Assembly: GCA_022578965.1 (NCBI GenBank)
Contig: MU400511.1
Span: 62,001 to 126,000, forward strand
DNA: 64,000 nucleotides
Source of the DNA: Xylaria sp. FL1777
Taxonomy: Eukaryota > Ascomycota > Sordariomycetes > Xylariales > Xylariaceae
Direction: 5' to 3'
The notes below the pieces were generated by a model. The model saw nothing but the letters and a program-made list of their open reading frames with translations, had not been told where the DNA came from and did no database searches. Position 1 is the first letter of the stretch. Every line of letters begins with the position of its first letter. Of this stretch, positions 25,461 through 38,253 are shown piece after piece. Made by a program: the position numbers and the translations under genes.

Positions 25461-26605
25461 AGCGCTGAGTCTTCGCTGCCGAGTACGAGGGGCTGGATGC
25501 CTCCCACCCTCTGCTAACAATTCATGCTCTGACGTCGTGAGCGTTATCCGTCTATGAAGCTTGTGATGATTTAACGCTGATTTCTTGCAAAACTTTAATG
25601 TCAAGATCCGCAAGTTGACACGATGCGGTGGTTGGGCTACAGCATCTAAAAGCTTGATGCCACGTGATACGATCTCGTCGACTGAGGGAAGCTGAAGCTG
25701 TGCTCTAGCGAAATCAGGTGGGTCACAGCCCATGGTTGGCTTAAGGCCATAACGGGCCTAGTGTGTTCGGCGGCAGCGGGCATTACTTTTTCCGTACTAC
25801 CATCAGAATAAAGCTTCCTCATTATCAATAAACATTATTCTATCTATCGCGAGGCAGCTGGAAATGGACTCCCAAAAGAATTCAAAACTGGACCACCTAC
25901 AAACGTTAGACGTACCTAAGACCAGCACTCAGGAACCATGACCCAGAGTTTAGATCCATTGCCCGTTTTCCGGGGCGTCGGCCATAACTGGTGCAGTGTG
26001 TTGCCATTATCGGCCTGTTCAAAACGACAAACAAACAGGTCATTCTCGGACGCCTTTTAAGCATTTAAGAAGCGGAAAGCCACGCAGATATTATTACTTG
26101 ACTGGCAGTAGAAAAGCTACTTCAAACGCGAAAAACAAAACGTAGCTTTTCACGGTACAAAAGCTATGGAAGATAAACCAAAGTCAACGATATCAAAAAA
26201 TATATGGATTCCGGCAACCCTACAGCATGATCTGAATCATCTAAATCATCTTTCACGCCAAACATGTCGTTATGCTGCCCGTTCTTGAGCGACGCGTGAC
26301 ACCTTGTCAGGTGTTAGACACTCCTTGATGGCTCGTTTCACCCACCGAAGTGGTACTTGGGAAAGCAACCACATCCCTAAACTCGTAATGATGCTCAAAA
26401 ACATGGGGTTCGAAGATCACGTAGCCGATAGTCCCGATGAGGTCATAACACAAATGGATATCGATGCGCGCCTTAAAGTCAACATCAGGTTTGAAACGGA
26501 GTGTGCAAACAACGAGCCAATGTGGCCTGGAACTACGGATCATGATGTCGCCCGGAATTAGGATTTGGTGTGTCCAAGAACCGGGATTTTGGTACATCCA
26601 TCAAT
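25461..26605. other. Intergenic stretch between the NRPS and the ankyrin gene (convergent)
   Basis: The two genes converge, so this region holds both 3' ends. Short open frames at 25419-25828 (-) and 26304-26667 have no recognisable motif. No repeat or RNA gene seen. Confidence 0.5.
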
Positions 26606-29061
26606 CTAGCCAGACAATAACTCTAAAGCATCGTGAAAGACCTCATCTCCCTCCTCCGTCTCGTTAGCGTTGTCCTCCCTATTAGTAGCGTGTTCCCCTC
26701 GGCCTTGGCTCCATGTTAGCCTTTCCGTTGCTTGCTCAATCGCAGCCAGAAGGTCGCCGAACGCAGCAACGAGCTCATCCGATCTGTCTTTGCGCGCATT
26801 GAACATTTCCTGGGCTGTCCGTCCGTGGCGTGTGGCGTGGATGTCGACTCCGGCCAGGCCGTGATTGGCGAGAATGAGAAGTATGCGAACGTCGGCGCGG
26901 TCAGCGGCCAGGTGAAGAATAGTCCAGATGTCGCCCATGGTGCGAAATCGATGGAGGTAGTCAGCACCTCGTCTGAGCAGCGATTCGACGCATCTGTGAG
27001 CATTATATGACATGGCAAAGTTGAGCGGTGTACCTCCTGGCCTCTGACCTGTACTCTGAGAATCGATGTCAATGAGTCGGCGGTCAAGGAGCCAGTCCAG
27101 GACGGCAATATTGTCTCTTCCAGCCGAATTATGAAGAACCGTATAGCCGTAAACATGATCTCGGGCCCCAACTGGTGCTCCATTGTCGACCAGTGCTTCG
27201 ACGGTCTCGACCGACCCGCGCATACCGGCATGATTCAGCGGCGTCAACCCCATGACGTCAACGTTAGAATGCAACTCAGCTCCAGCCTTACAGAGGAGTG
27301 TGATACATTGTGCTCCGCCTCTCTCGGAAGCTACGGCGCAATGCAATGGCGTGTAGCCATTCCCTGGTGATTTTGCATTCACGTCGGCGCCAAGGGTTAT
27401 GAGCATCCGCACCGCTTCATGATCCCCCAAGGAACAGGCCCAGTGTAGGGTTGTAAAGTTCATGTCGTCTGTCCTTGTAGCTTCGGCAAGAGCGGCGCTT
27501 TTGGACCTAGCCGTTTGTATGAGATCTTCCAATTTGCGGACATTGGGTAGGTGTAGGACGGCTTTGGTTAACTCTGGGATGTCCGCTTCCTCAAGGAATT
27601 CTTGGATGCCTAGGAGCCGCGACAGCTCAGATATACTATGATTTCTGCGCATTAGAGAGGTTCTTGCAAAAATCATTCGGACTGTGTCGCCATCGTCTGC
27701 TTGATGGTTAGGGTCGGCGCCCGCCTGAAGGAGAAGCTTGACCACCTCAACATGACCCCCAGAAACGGCGCCCATAAGAGGTGTGGATCCGTCCGTCTGA
27801 TCGATGTCGTTGAGACGATAGGGTTCATCTCTAAGCAGTCTGGCTACAAGACCAAAGTCTCCATAGTGGCTACCGTAAAACAGAGGGCTACTACCCATGG
27901 GGATCCGATTTCTCGTTGCAAAGACCATATCAAAGTTTCGACCCGACACTTTCTCGACCTGGACACAAACTTGGTACCAAACTAGCCACGTAGGAAAGAC
28001 GTAAGTAGCCTGGATCCGACTGGTCTGGGTCGCCCGGCAATCGTTCCAATTACAAGAGAGCAGGCTAATTGGCCAGCCCGTGTACCGAACGAAGAGCGAC
28101 CCTAGGAGACGCGCCATGCTTTGTGGCAGCGCGAACCGGCGAGATGCGTGGCCTATAGTGTGACAACTGCACGGACAGCCGGCCAAGCACAAGCCTCGTC
28201 GTCTGGTATGGATGCTGATCGAATTGTACTGATATGATGGAGGCTGAGTCCCCGAAATTGCCCTCGTCTCTAGTCGTTCTGAATTTCTGTGGGCGACTAG
28301 AGCATCAAATTTTGAGTTAACTTGCTGCGAGAGCTGCTCAATCGCTACCATAATTGGTGTCGCTGTTTGCTGGTGGCTCGACATCGAGGCTATGATTTCT
28401 CGGACACGTTCATCCATCACCGGTACGGGAGAGAGAAGGTCCAGAATGTCGCCATTCCTTGAGTCTGCGAGATCCAAGCGTTGATTAATCCGATCCAGGG
28501 CACTGTCGAGGTCCCGGTGTCTCTGGTCGCCAACCGTGCTGATCGAAACAACATCTAGTCCGATCCGCGTCGTCTTGATCCTTAAAGGGGTATTAGCGCC
28601 AAGGAACAAAATATAAAAAGGAGTCTTGCAAGTGTAACCTACACACTGTGGACAACTAGGAGATTGCTAATTTGTTCGCGGACCTGCTGAAACCCTCTCT
28701 TCAGATTCGCTACTCGGCCCTCGCGGCGAACCCAGTTGAACTTCTTTTTGAATCTTTTGATCCGGGACATCTCATCAAGTATGTACTCGAGCGACTGATG
28801 GTGGTCTCTGGCTTTGCGCAACTGCTCGCGAAGTGCAGCAGCGAACCCGGCGTCTTGCTGCGCTGTAGTCTCAATGGCGACAGCTGTGCGTTGAATCTCG
28901 TCAAGCAGATATCGGAGATCTTCAACTTCATTCTGCAGCGCAAGGAGCTCCGCGGGCGCATTGATCCATGTCTTGACGACCTGTTGAAGCCGTTGAATGC
29001 CGCGGGTCGAAACATCTAGGACACCTATAGCCCCTGAGACCACGCCAAAAACCTCAGCCAT
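26606..29061 (-). CDS. Ankyrin-repeat protein with Helo-like STAND N-terminal domain, 797 aa, two exons
   Basis: Exons on the minus strand are 29061-28643 and 28580-26606, joined as ...VVHSV|IKTTRIG. Residues 1-135 start MAEVFGVVSGAIGVLDVSTR and match the fungal N-terminal domain of STAND proteins (Helo-like), an alpha-helical module used in fungal self/non-self signalling. Residues 140-240 are helical linker. Around 270-345 a Cys/aromatic-rich part (LCLAGCPCSCHT ... YVFPTWLVWYQ) is typical of this family. Ankyrin repeats run from about 375 to 740, for example GSTPLMGAVSGGHVEVVKLL and FTTLHWACSLGDHEAVRMLI. No NACHT domain is present. I chose the ATG at 29061 because it starts the domain and has a good context (GCCATGG); an upstream in-frame ATG at 29277 would add 72 unconvincing residues. 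A role in incompatibility or defence is inference. Confidence 0.88.
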
Positions 29062-30958
29062 GGCAGGAATAGCCGAAACCACATAAGGTCTGAGCAGGGT
29101 TTGGTTTAGGGACGGGCTCTCATGGTCAAAAAGGAGGGCCTGGTAGTTTAAGTCAATTCGACTCTTTATCAGTACCTCAAAAGTGCCCGGAGTTATATGT
29201 AAAAAGGAAAACAGTCGTTTGACCCCGCTTCTGGAGTCCGCCTTGTGGTTCGCCCGCCCCCCAACATATGTCTTCATCCAACCTCTCCGCGCGTAGCCAT
29301 GTGAAGTGCATAGTTACGATATCTACGGACAAGACCCTTTATTCTGACAAAGTCATACACACTTCAAGCCACACGCTTAAGCTACACCGCTTTTACAGAA
29401 AACAGATCTCCCACTACTGTCTCAACAGCTCGCATATAACATTTAGTGCCATATAGCTCAACCCAACAATCCAGAGCCCATAGGTTCCCCATGGGCGCCT
29501 ATTCTAAAACCCTAGCTGCGCGGGGTCGTGCCAAGGCCCAAGGTCTGAAATCTTTAATTTCTGATAGACAGCTGATCGTCAGCTGAAAGTGACCATCTCT
29601 ACTCAATACCACGTGAGAGTCTGGGAATACTACAGGGTTATAATTAGTTCTCCGAAGCGTCACTTACCTTTAACTACAGTATACGAGGGTAGATAAACCC
29701 TATAGCTCTCCCTGCATATCCCAACCTTCTACTTTGAGCCTCATAGACCTAAATAAGCTCCCTTTTCTCCATCTCTCGACCACTTTGGTCCAGGAAACCA
29801 CCCGATTGCAGATATGAGAATTCATACTGTAACCCCAGCTTCGGCTCCTATACTTGATCTCATGGGGACTATTGAAGCTGTACCGTTCATTGAAGCAGTG
29901 CAAATGGAATATAAATGTTAGGGTAATGCCGTAAAGCCACCTGTGGCTATACAAGCCTCTTCCTAACCATAGGGTTATCACAGAACCCTCCGGCACCGGA
30001 AATTTTATCAAGATTGAGAACCCTTTTCATAAAAGACATTTTGGGGATATGTTAATAACACTGGCTAACAGGGAGTATGTACAAGTTTCTCACCGAGGCA
30101 GTTGGCGTCTATTCCTTTGAGAGTAGACAGGCTTCACACTTGAACCGTAGCATTAACTTGTTATTATCTTCGAAAAAGGAGCTTCACATACCCTTGAAGG
30201 ATATCTGAGGATGGCTTGACCACTGTACCACCGCAATATTGAACAATCGGTACGAATGCCTTGCTGACGTGTTGTAGCGGTACGGTAGTCCCAGTGATTC
30301 TACAGTCTCGGACCGTGTACAAGCTGCAGAGAGCCACCGGTACTCCGTTTTCCTATCGGCGACTCGACTTAGCAAACTTACCTATACAGCTTATAGAGAA
30401 TGAGAAGTGGTCTTCTATTGTCGTAAGAAGTAGTTGTAGGTGATGCAATGAGTAACCTTGCGCGTCAATGCGAATAAGTGATGGTTTAGTTGGTGAGTCG
30501 GTAATTACCTAGGTTCACATGCCCAGCCAGATCTATAGACAATTTGGGGTGGACTGCACTTGATATATTGACTAGCAGCCGAGGGCTCTGTCAGATTTGT
30601 AGTTTTAGGTATTTAAGTAGCTTTTAGCTATACCTTTTTTCTAATGGATTACTGTTTCTCTACCTAAAATGAATGGATCACTCATGTGTCTATGCCGAAA
30701 TTCCCATGAGATTCTACTCCATCTCTTTTTCTATAACCTTCTCCGTAAGGTTAAGCTTAACATATGCTGTGAACTTAACTACAAAGTTGTTGAAAGTTGC
30801 GTACGCAGCCTCGATGTCATACCCATCACTGCAAATCTAATAACTATAAACAATAAAGATCTCTTGTGAAGAGATATTTTGGATTCCTCCACGCCATAAA
30901 TTCCTATCTCCGAGTAGTGATTAACCAGCAACGCATCGAAATTATACTTCTCGTCAGT
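29062..30958. other. Intergenic A+T-rich stretch
   Basis: Upstream region of the ankyrin gene and then of the small secreted-protein gene, which diverge from here. Fragmentary open frames on the minus strand (29700-30011 and 30184-30375) could be remnants of a gene, but I cannot name a family and stops interrupt them. Confidence 0.4.
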
Positions 30959-31480
30959 ATGTATTCAACCGTTACAGCACTCATTACCTTGGCCGCTGTC
31001 TTTACCATGGGGTCAGCCAAGTGCTACGGAAGTGGGGAGCGTGGAGACTGGGGCAAAGGCCTTGACGATGTTAATGGCCTGCATACTGCCTGTTCTGTTT
31101 TGATAGGTAGCTATCTCATGGGCGAGTCACGACAGACTTGCGTCCAAGAACTCAATGGAACCAAATGGAACTTTGATTTGAAGGTAATGCTTCAGCTTTA
31201 CCTGTTCATCCATTATATGTTGACCAACTACGGATATAGAACGTCGGAGATGATATTCGCTCTATCGGTGAGGAGCAGTGCTTGATGGGAATGTCGAAAG
31301 AGGTTCATGGTTGCCCTCGTGGTGGTCACCGAGCGTATGGGAACTGGGCATATAAGCAAGTGTAACTGTCTACTTGCGATCAATATATCATTAATACTGA
31401 CTTTTTATGATACCAGGGCCGATCCAAACCTTGGCCACTGTTCAGACCAGATTCCGCCACTCGAGGACGAATCCATATAG
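30959..31480 (+). CDS. Small secreted cysteine-rich protein, 134 aa, three exons
   Basis: Exons are 30959-31183, 31240-31355 and 31417-31480. A signal peptide MYSTVTALITLAAVFTMGSA is followed by a mature chain of about 114 residues with six cysteines, enough for three disulfides. The pattern (KCYGSG..; HTACSV; RQTCVQ; EEQCLM; HGCPRGGHRAYGNWAY; GHCSD) resembles a broad class of small fungal secreted proteins. The second intron needs a GC donor (GCAAGT..CCAG). If unspliced, translation would stop two codons later and lose the sixth cysteine and the ADPNLGHC end, so I prefer the spliced form. It sits alone between the ankyrin gene and the 33.9-kb gene. An effector or antimicrobial role is possible but unproven. 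Confidence 0.75.
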
Positions 31481-33941
31481 ACCTGCCGAAACAGTGTCTC
31501 GAGAACAGCTCATTAAATATGAGGTTAAAGGAGGCAATTATTGCGAAGGAAGAACAAAGAGAGACTAATCAGAGCATAAATAATATAGATCTCTGATCTG
31601 TATACTTCAGCTTAGGAGGGACCTACCTGTAACGCAACCTTACTCTGGAGCCCAATCCCCATAACATATTGTTATTATAATATTTGAAATATTCTTCCAC
31701 ACTTTGATTATAGGCCTTTTTGCAACCCTTTAGATGGACTTCTTATATGTGAATGTAATTCCAATGCCTAGAACTTAAAAAAATTGTATTGGTTTCTTCT
31801 TTCAAGGTGGCGCTTTGAGAACACCTATGGTATACCGGGCACTGATTTGATTAGGGAGTAAAATACCACAACATAACCGTGTCTTTCTTTCGAGATTTTG
31901 GGAGTTCAAATTCGAGACAACATTCTCTCTGCATCGCCATTTTTAATTGAAGCTCTATCTTATTATCTAGTAGATCACCACTTGACCCCACTACGAGATT
32001 GTCACTTGACAAGTATCTATAAATCCATAACTAAAATAGCCAAAACATACTCCAGTTGCCTTCCCCCCTTAGAAGAATGCTGATATTAGTTAGCGGATAT
32101 TGGACGGAACCGCAATGCAGGTGCTGCTGCGATACTGAGAATAGGGGAAATAGGGAGGTGGGATTGCCCAGCTTTGTTCGGAACTACCCGACGATGACCG
32201 ATGAAAGTAGCTCATACACGGAAAGTAGTGTATTAAGACGGTATCAAAAGCACCAAGTCTGTGGTATAGGCAGAAAAAGTCGTGATGCCCTTTTTTCTCT
32301 CTTCCCAGACGTAGATGTCATTGATACTTATATACCCGGATGACCTTAAGAATCCCCCCAACCCCTTACTTAGCTTTTTCTTACACCTAAGTTAAACAAG
32401 AGAATATGTATCAATAAAGTGTTCATATTAGTTATTTTATGTGATTGTGACATTTAAAGGAATATTTTTTTGCTCCCAGCTTTGTTGCATAAATGCACAT
32501 TCACTAGGGAATGTTGGTCAAGTACTACGTAGTCGTTACACACAATTTATGGCGCCCCGTTGCTTTTGATCGCTACTAAACTGACCACTGGGGTCGCTCG
32601 GTCCTTTATTGATAACTCCAACAATGACTTGCTTAGAGGATGAAGAATAGACTAAATTTAACAATAATCTGCTAAGGTGTCAAGTTGTTCGTCAGCTTTC
32701 CTGACTTATGGGAATAAGGCGGGAATACTACGACCATATATTGTGCACACCAAGATACCTAACCCAGCCTAAGCCGAAGCAAGCTAGTTCTCCCTTTGTA
32801 GCTTTAATTCTAGACTACGCGTATGTCCAAGACTTATTGCGTATAATAAGAAGATAAGAAGACTACATATATGGTATGGTAGAGCAAACCTTCAGCATTG
32901 TGGCTAAGTGTCCATCAGGTAAGGTTTTCCCTAGCCTCCGCAAACTCATGATGCAAGGGCTTGTAAACCAACAAATCCTGGCTCGGAGCGGGAATGCACG
33001 AATGAACACGTAAAGACTCGCCAAAGCATTAGGACTTTAATTGCCACTAGACAACTTAAAGTGAGGAAGAAGCTGGTTGAAATATGCGGGTCGTGAGATA
33101 GGGCTATGAATAATACCCCCTGGAAAGATGCATTCATTTATAATACTAGCTCTTGTTGCACGACTGAACTAAATTGTTTCATGCGAGTATGTTTGTCTAG
33201 CTATCTATTCGCGTTTCTTACTCTGTTCCACTATACACGGGCCGAACGCCGCAGAAATATTATCGCCAGCTGTTTTACCTTATTCATATATATACTACAA
33301 AGGGATGTTATTATCGTGGCATTTGCCACCTAGCTGTCGCGTTCCAATAGATCACCTTTTCGTCTGTAATATGTACTACGTAGTACGCCCCTTACGTCTA
33401 CTGCGTATCAGGTCATTTGGGCTGTCTCCAAGCTTTGGGCGTGTACGGATCGTGGGATGATTGGATAAAGCCAGCTCTCGTTCTCGGGTAATAGAGCAAT
33501 TCATACCCACCCACCCCTATCTAAATGCTTGCATGAACCCCGCCCGGAGCAGCAGCTGAATTGATTTGATTATCAACCAAGCTCACCAGACCTCTTGAAA
33601 TTCCCCAGACGATTTTGTAGGCAGGCTGAGAGATTTTGTTTGCTACACATTGCTGGTCCAAAGATGCCAGGTTTGGGTCTGGTAGGAGGGCCTTTGATGA
33701 TCAATTCAGTCGAGCAGGATTCAAGGCCCAATTCCTCGAAACCAGCCAAAGAACCCATAACACCAGAGCCTGATAAACAAACAATAAATCGGGGCCGTTT
33801 CGGCCTTCCGACTCCGTAAGAAAACCCTGGAGTTATTATCTCTTGTATTAGACATTTTTGGGACCGTCAAAACTCCCTTTCGGACTGAAATCATGTCCTA
33901 AAAGTTCCCCTGTGCCGAAACACTCATAGATTACGCACAAT
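31481..33941. other. Intergenic A+T-rich stretch
   Basis: No supported gene. Many stops in all frames. A 14-bp palindrome GTACTACGTAGTAC lies at about 33372-33385. Open frames at 32056-32343 and 33573-33819 have no domain. Confidence 0.5.
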
Positions 33942-35697
33942 ATGGCAACGACTAACGTCGGCTTTTGTAGTGACGCTACACCAGAATCTCAGAGAATTGC
34001 ATCTGGTGATCACAGACACGATTTCGTCCATCCAGGTAGTCAAAGGGACGCCGGGCCCGCAACACCATCTATCTCGTCAAAGGCCCCTTCGGCGGAAGAA
34101 ACAACAATTAATAAGGATCAACCACGACGTTCTATTCACAGCGAGGTCACCAACTTTGCATCCGAACGGCCAAGTTCACCACTAATATCGGGGCTACACC
34201 TGCAACAAGAAAATAGTCATCCCGTGTCAGTTGCCAGATCGGTACTCGACTCACTAATCAGTTTCCTCAATCTGGCAAAACAACGCAAGTCCCGGGCAGA
34301 TGATGCCCGGGTGCAGAGCACCATTGACTGTGAGTAGTTATCGGGTTATTCTTCCTATTTTGGTAGCTTCTGGAGTATACGGCTCTGCTACCATGAGAGG
34401 TTTCCGTGCTTTGAAGCCCTCATAAATCGCGAGCAAGAGAGATAACTAACTTGGAATACCGTAGTGATCAAAGAAATACCTACAATTAGACGTACTCGCG
34501 TTGGGAATTTGACAAGGACGCTTACTGCTAAGCAATACGGGGAACTGCTCAGGGCTATACAAGAATCTGAAGATGAAAAGTTCCAATCTTACTGCAGAGA
34601 CGAGCTCCGGTAAGGCTCTTTAATGACAATATAGTATAATTTGCTTATTTATTGTGAGATTCTGATGTATATTCTAGATTTGATTATACGCGGCACAAAA
34701 AGCGATTTGAAATCCGAATGCCTACTACTATGCATGAAGAGTTGGGGGATTATATCATGCATAGAGTATCATTATGGAGACAAACACTTGAGTCGTCAAC
34801 TGATTCTAAAATCGTCAATGCTACCAAGACTATCAAATCGTCTGGTAGTGCAGATATTAAATTTCCCTTTGCCAGGGGAGAGGGGGACTCGAAATCCCCG
34901 GACAGGTCTTTCAAGCACAAGCACTGTGAATTAAAACCCCGGTGTGTCCATCCAACCCTGGTGATAGAGATAGGGTGGAGCCAGGAGATGAAATACTTGC
35001 AGGAAAAAGCCGAGGCTTATATATGCCGTTCCAAAGGCCAGATTCGTACCGTCGTTGCGGTGTATATGCGTAAGATGTACCTGGCTGAGGTAAAGAATGA
35101 AAATAGGCTATTCAAAACGTATATGGCTGGCGAGGTGGACGAAGCTGGATCATACCCAAACGATGAAAAGAACGAGACAGGTGAAGCCTCGATTCTAGTA
35201 TGGCGTGCGGTGGTCCGTCGAAATGGCACAGTTGATGCCGTGCGCGTTCAGAACGAAGTGCGACCTCCTTGCCATCTCACATTATACCACGAAACTGACC
35301 TACCTCATAGGAATTCCGAGACGAAAAAGGTAGACCAGTTGGATCAGTCTCACTACGCCTCCCACTCCAAGACTTCATCTGCAAGGGCATCGCAGACTCC
35401 TCGGCAGGAAGGTTCCAGGAACATCTCGAGATATCATCAGAAGCCCTCTGCGAGTCCATCAACGACACTCTGATGGATTACCGCGAGGAAAGAGCTGAGA
35501 TAAAGATACACGAGGCGGAGGAGGAAAAGGAGAAGCGGGCACGGGACGCCTCGCGTAAGGGCCCGAAGAAAAAGAAGGAGGCGAGGACGCGGGGAGCTGT
35601 GGATCGCACGTCCGATGGTAAGGGGATTTTAGGCCGTATTAGCGAACAGGGCAGATTGGTTTCTACCAGGTTTAAGAAACAGGAGAACCAAAGGTGA
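33942..35697 (+). CDS. Putative PD-(D/E)XK-fold fungal protein, 499 aa, four exons
   Basis: Exons are 33942-34329, 34465-34609, 34678-35257 and 35311-35697. Residues 1-130 are polar and disordered. Residues 130-240 are helical (TAKQYGELLRAIQESEDEKFQ). The core reads SPDRSF (D253) then HPTLVIEIGWSQ (E275), then LQEKAEAYICRS and a following strand RTVVAVYM. This arrangement looks like the D..E..K layout of Uma2-like restriction-endonuclease folds. A C-terminal part (SLRLPLQDFICKGIA) precedes a strongly charged coiled tail. The last intron (GTGCGA..CTCATAG, 53 bases) is needed to pass from QNE to EFRDEKGRPVG; without it the chain ends early at 35473. Proteins of this layout recur in fungal genomes, and I know of no assigned function. 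Confidence is good for the gene, moderate for the fold. Confidence 0.7.
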
Positions 35698-38253
35698 CTT
35701 GGGCGAATATAGGCTGGTCCTCAGGAGAAATTGAGGGATGGTGATACACGATTGAGACGCAGAGAAGGTGAACGGTCTTTTTCACGTGGACTATTTCAGC
35801 GCAAGATGTATTTTCAACAATAAGGTTTCGGTATGCTGGGCAGTCATTCTCTTATAATCTGAAGAGTGTGGATGTAGGATAACTGGCTTTTAGAGATACG
35901 CAGGCAGGCAGGTTCCAACCGAACTACCCTATCACAGGGAATCCCTAACGAGGTATATAATACTGGAATGAGCTTCATATTACGATCATGCATGTGACGA
36001 TATTCGGAAGCACTACGCAAGTCATAGCCGTTTTACAGCACGTTGAGCTATCGTAATTGTAAAAGTATATTTTCATAAACGGTTCATCGTGCTCGAAATC
36101 TTGTGGAATTACCCGTAAGATGCGAGCTGTCTGCATATGTGTGTGTGTGTTGTTGGTGATAATACTTTGTAATACGTGGTAGGAGACAACAGGTATCAGG
36201 CGTCCTCGCGTCCTTAAACCTCTCGGTGAAGTCTGATGATGCATCATGTGATTTTCGAAAGACTTACCTGCTTAGGTACTTTGCATATGTGCTTGAAATC
36301 GGACTTGTGATATTTACTTTATACCTGTGTAAAACACGTATGCTGTTACGAAGCACATCACCGAGTGCCCATTCATACTACCCAAGGAAGTGAACCAACA
36401 TTGTGATTGACTGGTGATCGACTTGTGAAAATGCTTTAGGAAGTGGAGGCAGTATTTAGATTCATACCTAGGTACTGCATGCAGTTCTCCCATTGACCGC
36501 ATCGCCTGAGTGTACGGTGAGCGAATTGTCGGTATGCTATGTTGATGATTAGTATTGTGGATTAATTATTCGATGCCTCGACTGCGTAATGCTAAGGCGC
36601 GCAACACATAACCCGCTTACCACTTCTAGAAAACGATTGTTTACATTGTAGCTCGGACCGTGTCTCGGCAAGGCTAGCTCAGAATGAGGAGGAGAAAACA
36701 GTGGCATTAAGCACTCATCGTAACTAATTACCTTGGTCTTAAGAAGCTTTATAAGGGTCGGGAATCTCTTCATATCTGGCCATTTCCATTTTAAGACGCC
36801 ATCCCTTGAAGAAGTACCTACCGCGTACTGTACACTGCGTTGATACATATATACTAGATAGGTAAGGTATGTTTGAGGAGGGAATTTAACCTATACCGCT
36901 CTGAACAAAATAAATATATCAATTGCATTTCCTGCGAATCGGATGCGTCAAGATAAAGTCGGATATTTGTTTCAAATCTGCACGACTAGACAGACGATTG
37001 TGGATTCCTGGGGCATAGATGCTACTTACACTACCTAGGTATGTAGCTGAGGTACATATGTAGATGCTATCAATACACTATCTAGGTAGGTACCTAGTCT
37101 AAATTTACATATACATAGCGCTATGCCAGAACCCGTGCATTGCCTTAGGGCTTTGCTCAGGGCTTGCGTGTCGAGCTTGGCGTACCCGGTTCCGCGAGGC
37201 AGCAGTATTTCGCAAACGGCAGCCTGCAAAGGTAGGGAACTGATCGCCTAATTGCCGCTCCATTAAGTAGGTAATCTACAGGCGCAGTTAAAATAGACAG
37301 TATCTAAAAGACAGAGAAACAAGATTGGGACGAACTAGGCAGTGTAAGTCTCTAGTCTAATAATGACAAATTATAGCAAGAGGGTTGGTTCAGTTCTTTA
37401 GGTAGATTTGTCTATCTGAAAACAATAACAACAGCACTAGTTACACTGCGTACATTTACATGTAGGTAGGTAGGTAGTGCAGAACCGCGACACAGGCACA
37501 GGTACCGCGGGTGCCCCCTGTTTATAAGCGCCACTGATTGGAGACTATCGACAACCCCACGCACAGCTAGTGTAGATGGTCTCCGCCAGGTCTGGTCTGG
37601 CCGGGTACCTCAGCGGCCTGGCTGCGCTAGACCAACCTCGTCGATTTTCGAGCCGTCGCAAACCAGCCACTTCCCAATTGCCAAGCGCGGAACCATTGGC
37701 TCCCAGCCATCCCACCGTGCGGTACCTGTGGGCGTGCACGACTCGATTGGCTGGGCAGAGCTGGAGAACCGGTGGTAGTGCAGCGGGATTGCAGCACGGA
37801 GCTTCACAGCAATACAGCCGATGCTGCACGCGTCATGAAATGTACATGTAAATGCCATCCCTCCTTCTCTGCCTCCCTCTCCTCTCCCGTCTCCCACAGC
37901 CTGCCGTCTCCCATAGCCCTTGAGCTGCCGACGTCCAGTCCTGGACACCGTTCGTTGTTCGCGTTTCTTTTTCCCTTTCTTTCTTTGCGCCCGTGTCTTG
38001 CAGTAGGTACTCCGTCACGCTCGAGTCTCTATTCGCTCTTTTATCTCCGTACTGTATATGCATGTTGGGCTGAGAACCCCCCGTCCATGTCAACAAAGCT
38101 TTCAATTGAAGTTGGCACTCAGGGAGATTGATTCACTACAATCAGCCCTTTGACGGCTGCCATTGACCACCTACTCTGCGCCCTGTCGGCCGAATTTTAC
38201 TCGGTGATGCCAGTGCGAATCTAAACCAACAGCATTGAGTGTGCCCTTGGAAA
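35698..38253. other. Intergenic stretch between the PD-(D/E)XK-like gene and fic1
   Basis: No supported gene. A minus-strand open frame at 36549-36848 has no known motif. Palindromes CTACCTAGGTATGTAG (about 37031) and CTATCTAGGTAGGTACCTAG (about 37079) occur, and TAGG repeats at about 37464-37477. From about 37545 the sequence becomes G+C- and CT-rich, as expected for the fic1 promoter and a long leader. Confidence 0.5.

Noticed and set aside
37545..38131. Open frames of 90-119 codons on both strands before fic1
   Set aside because: G+C-rich leader or promoter sequence; translations have no domain and overlap each other.
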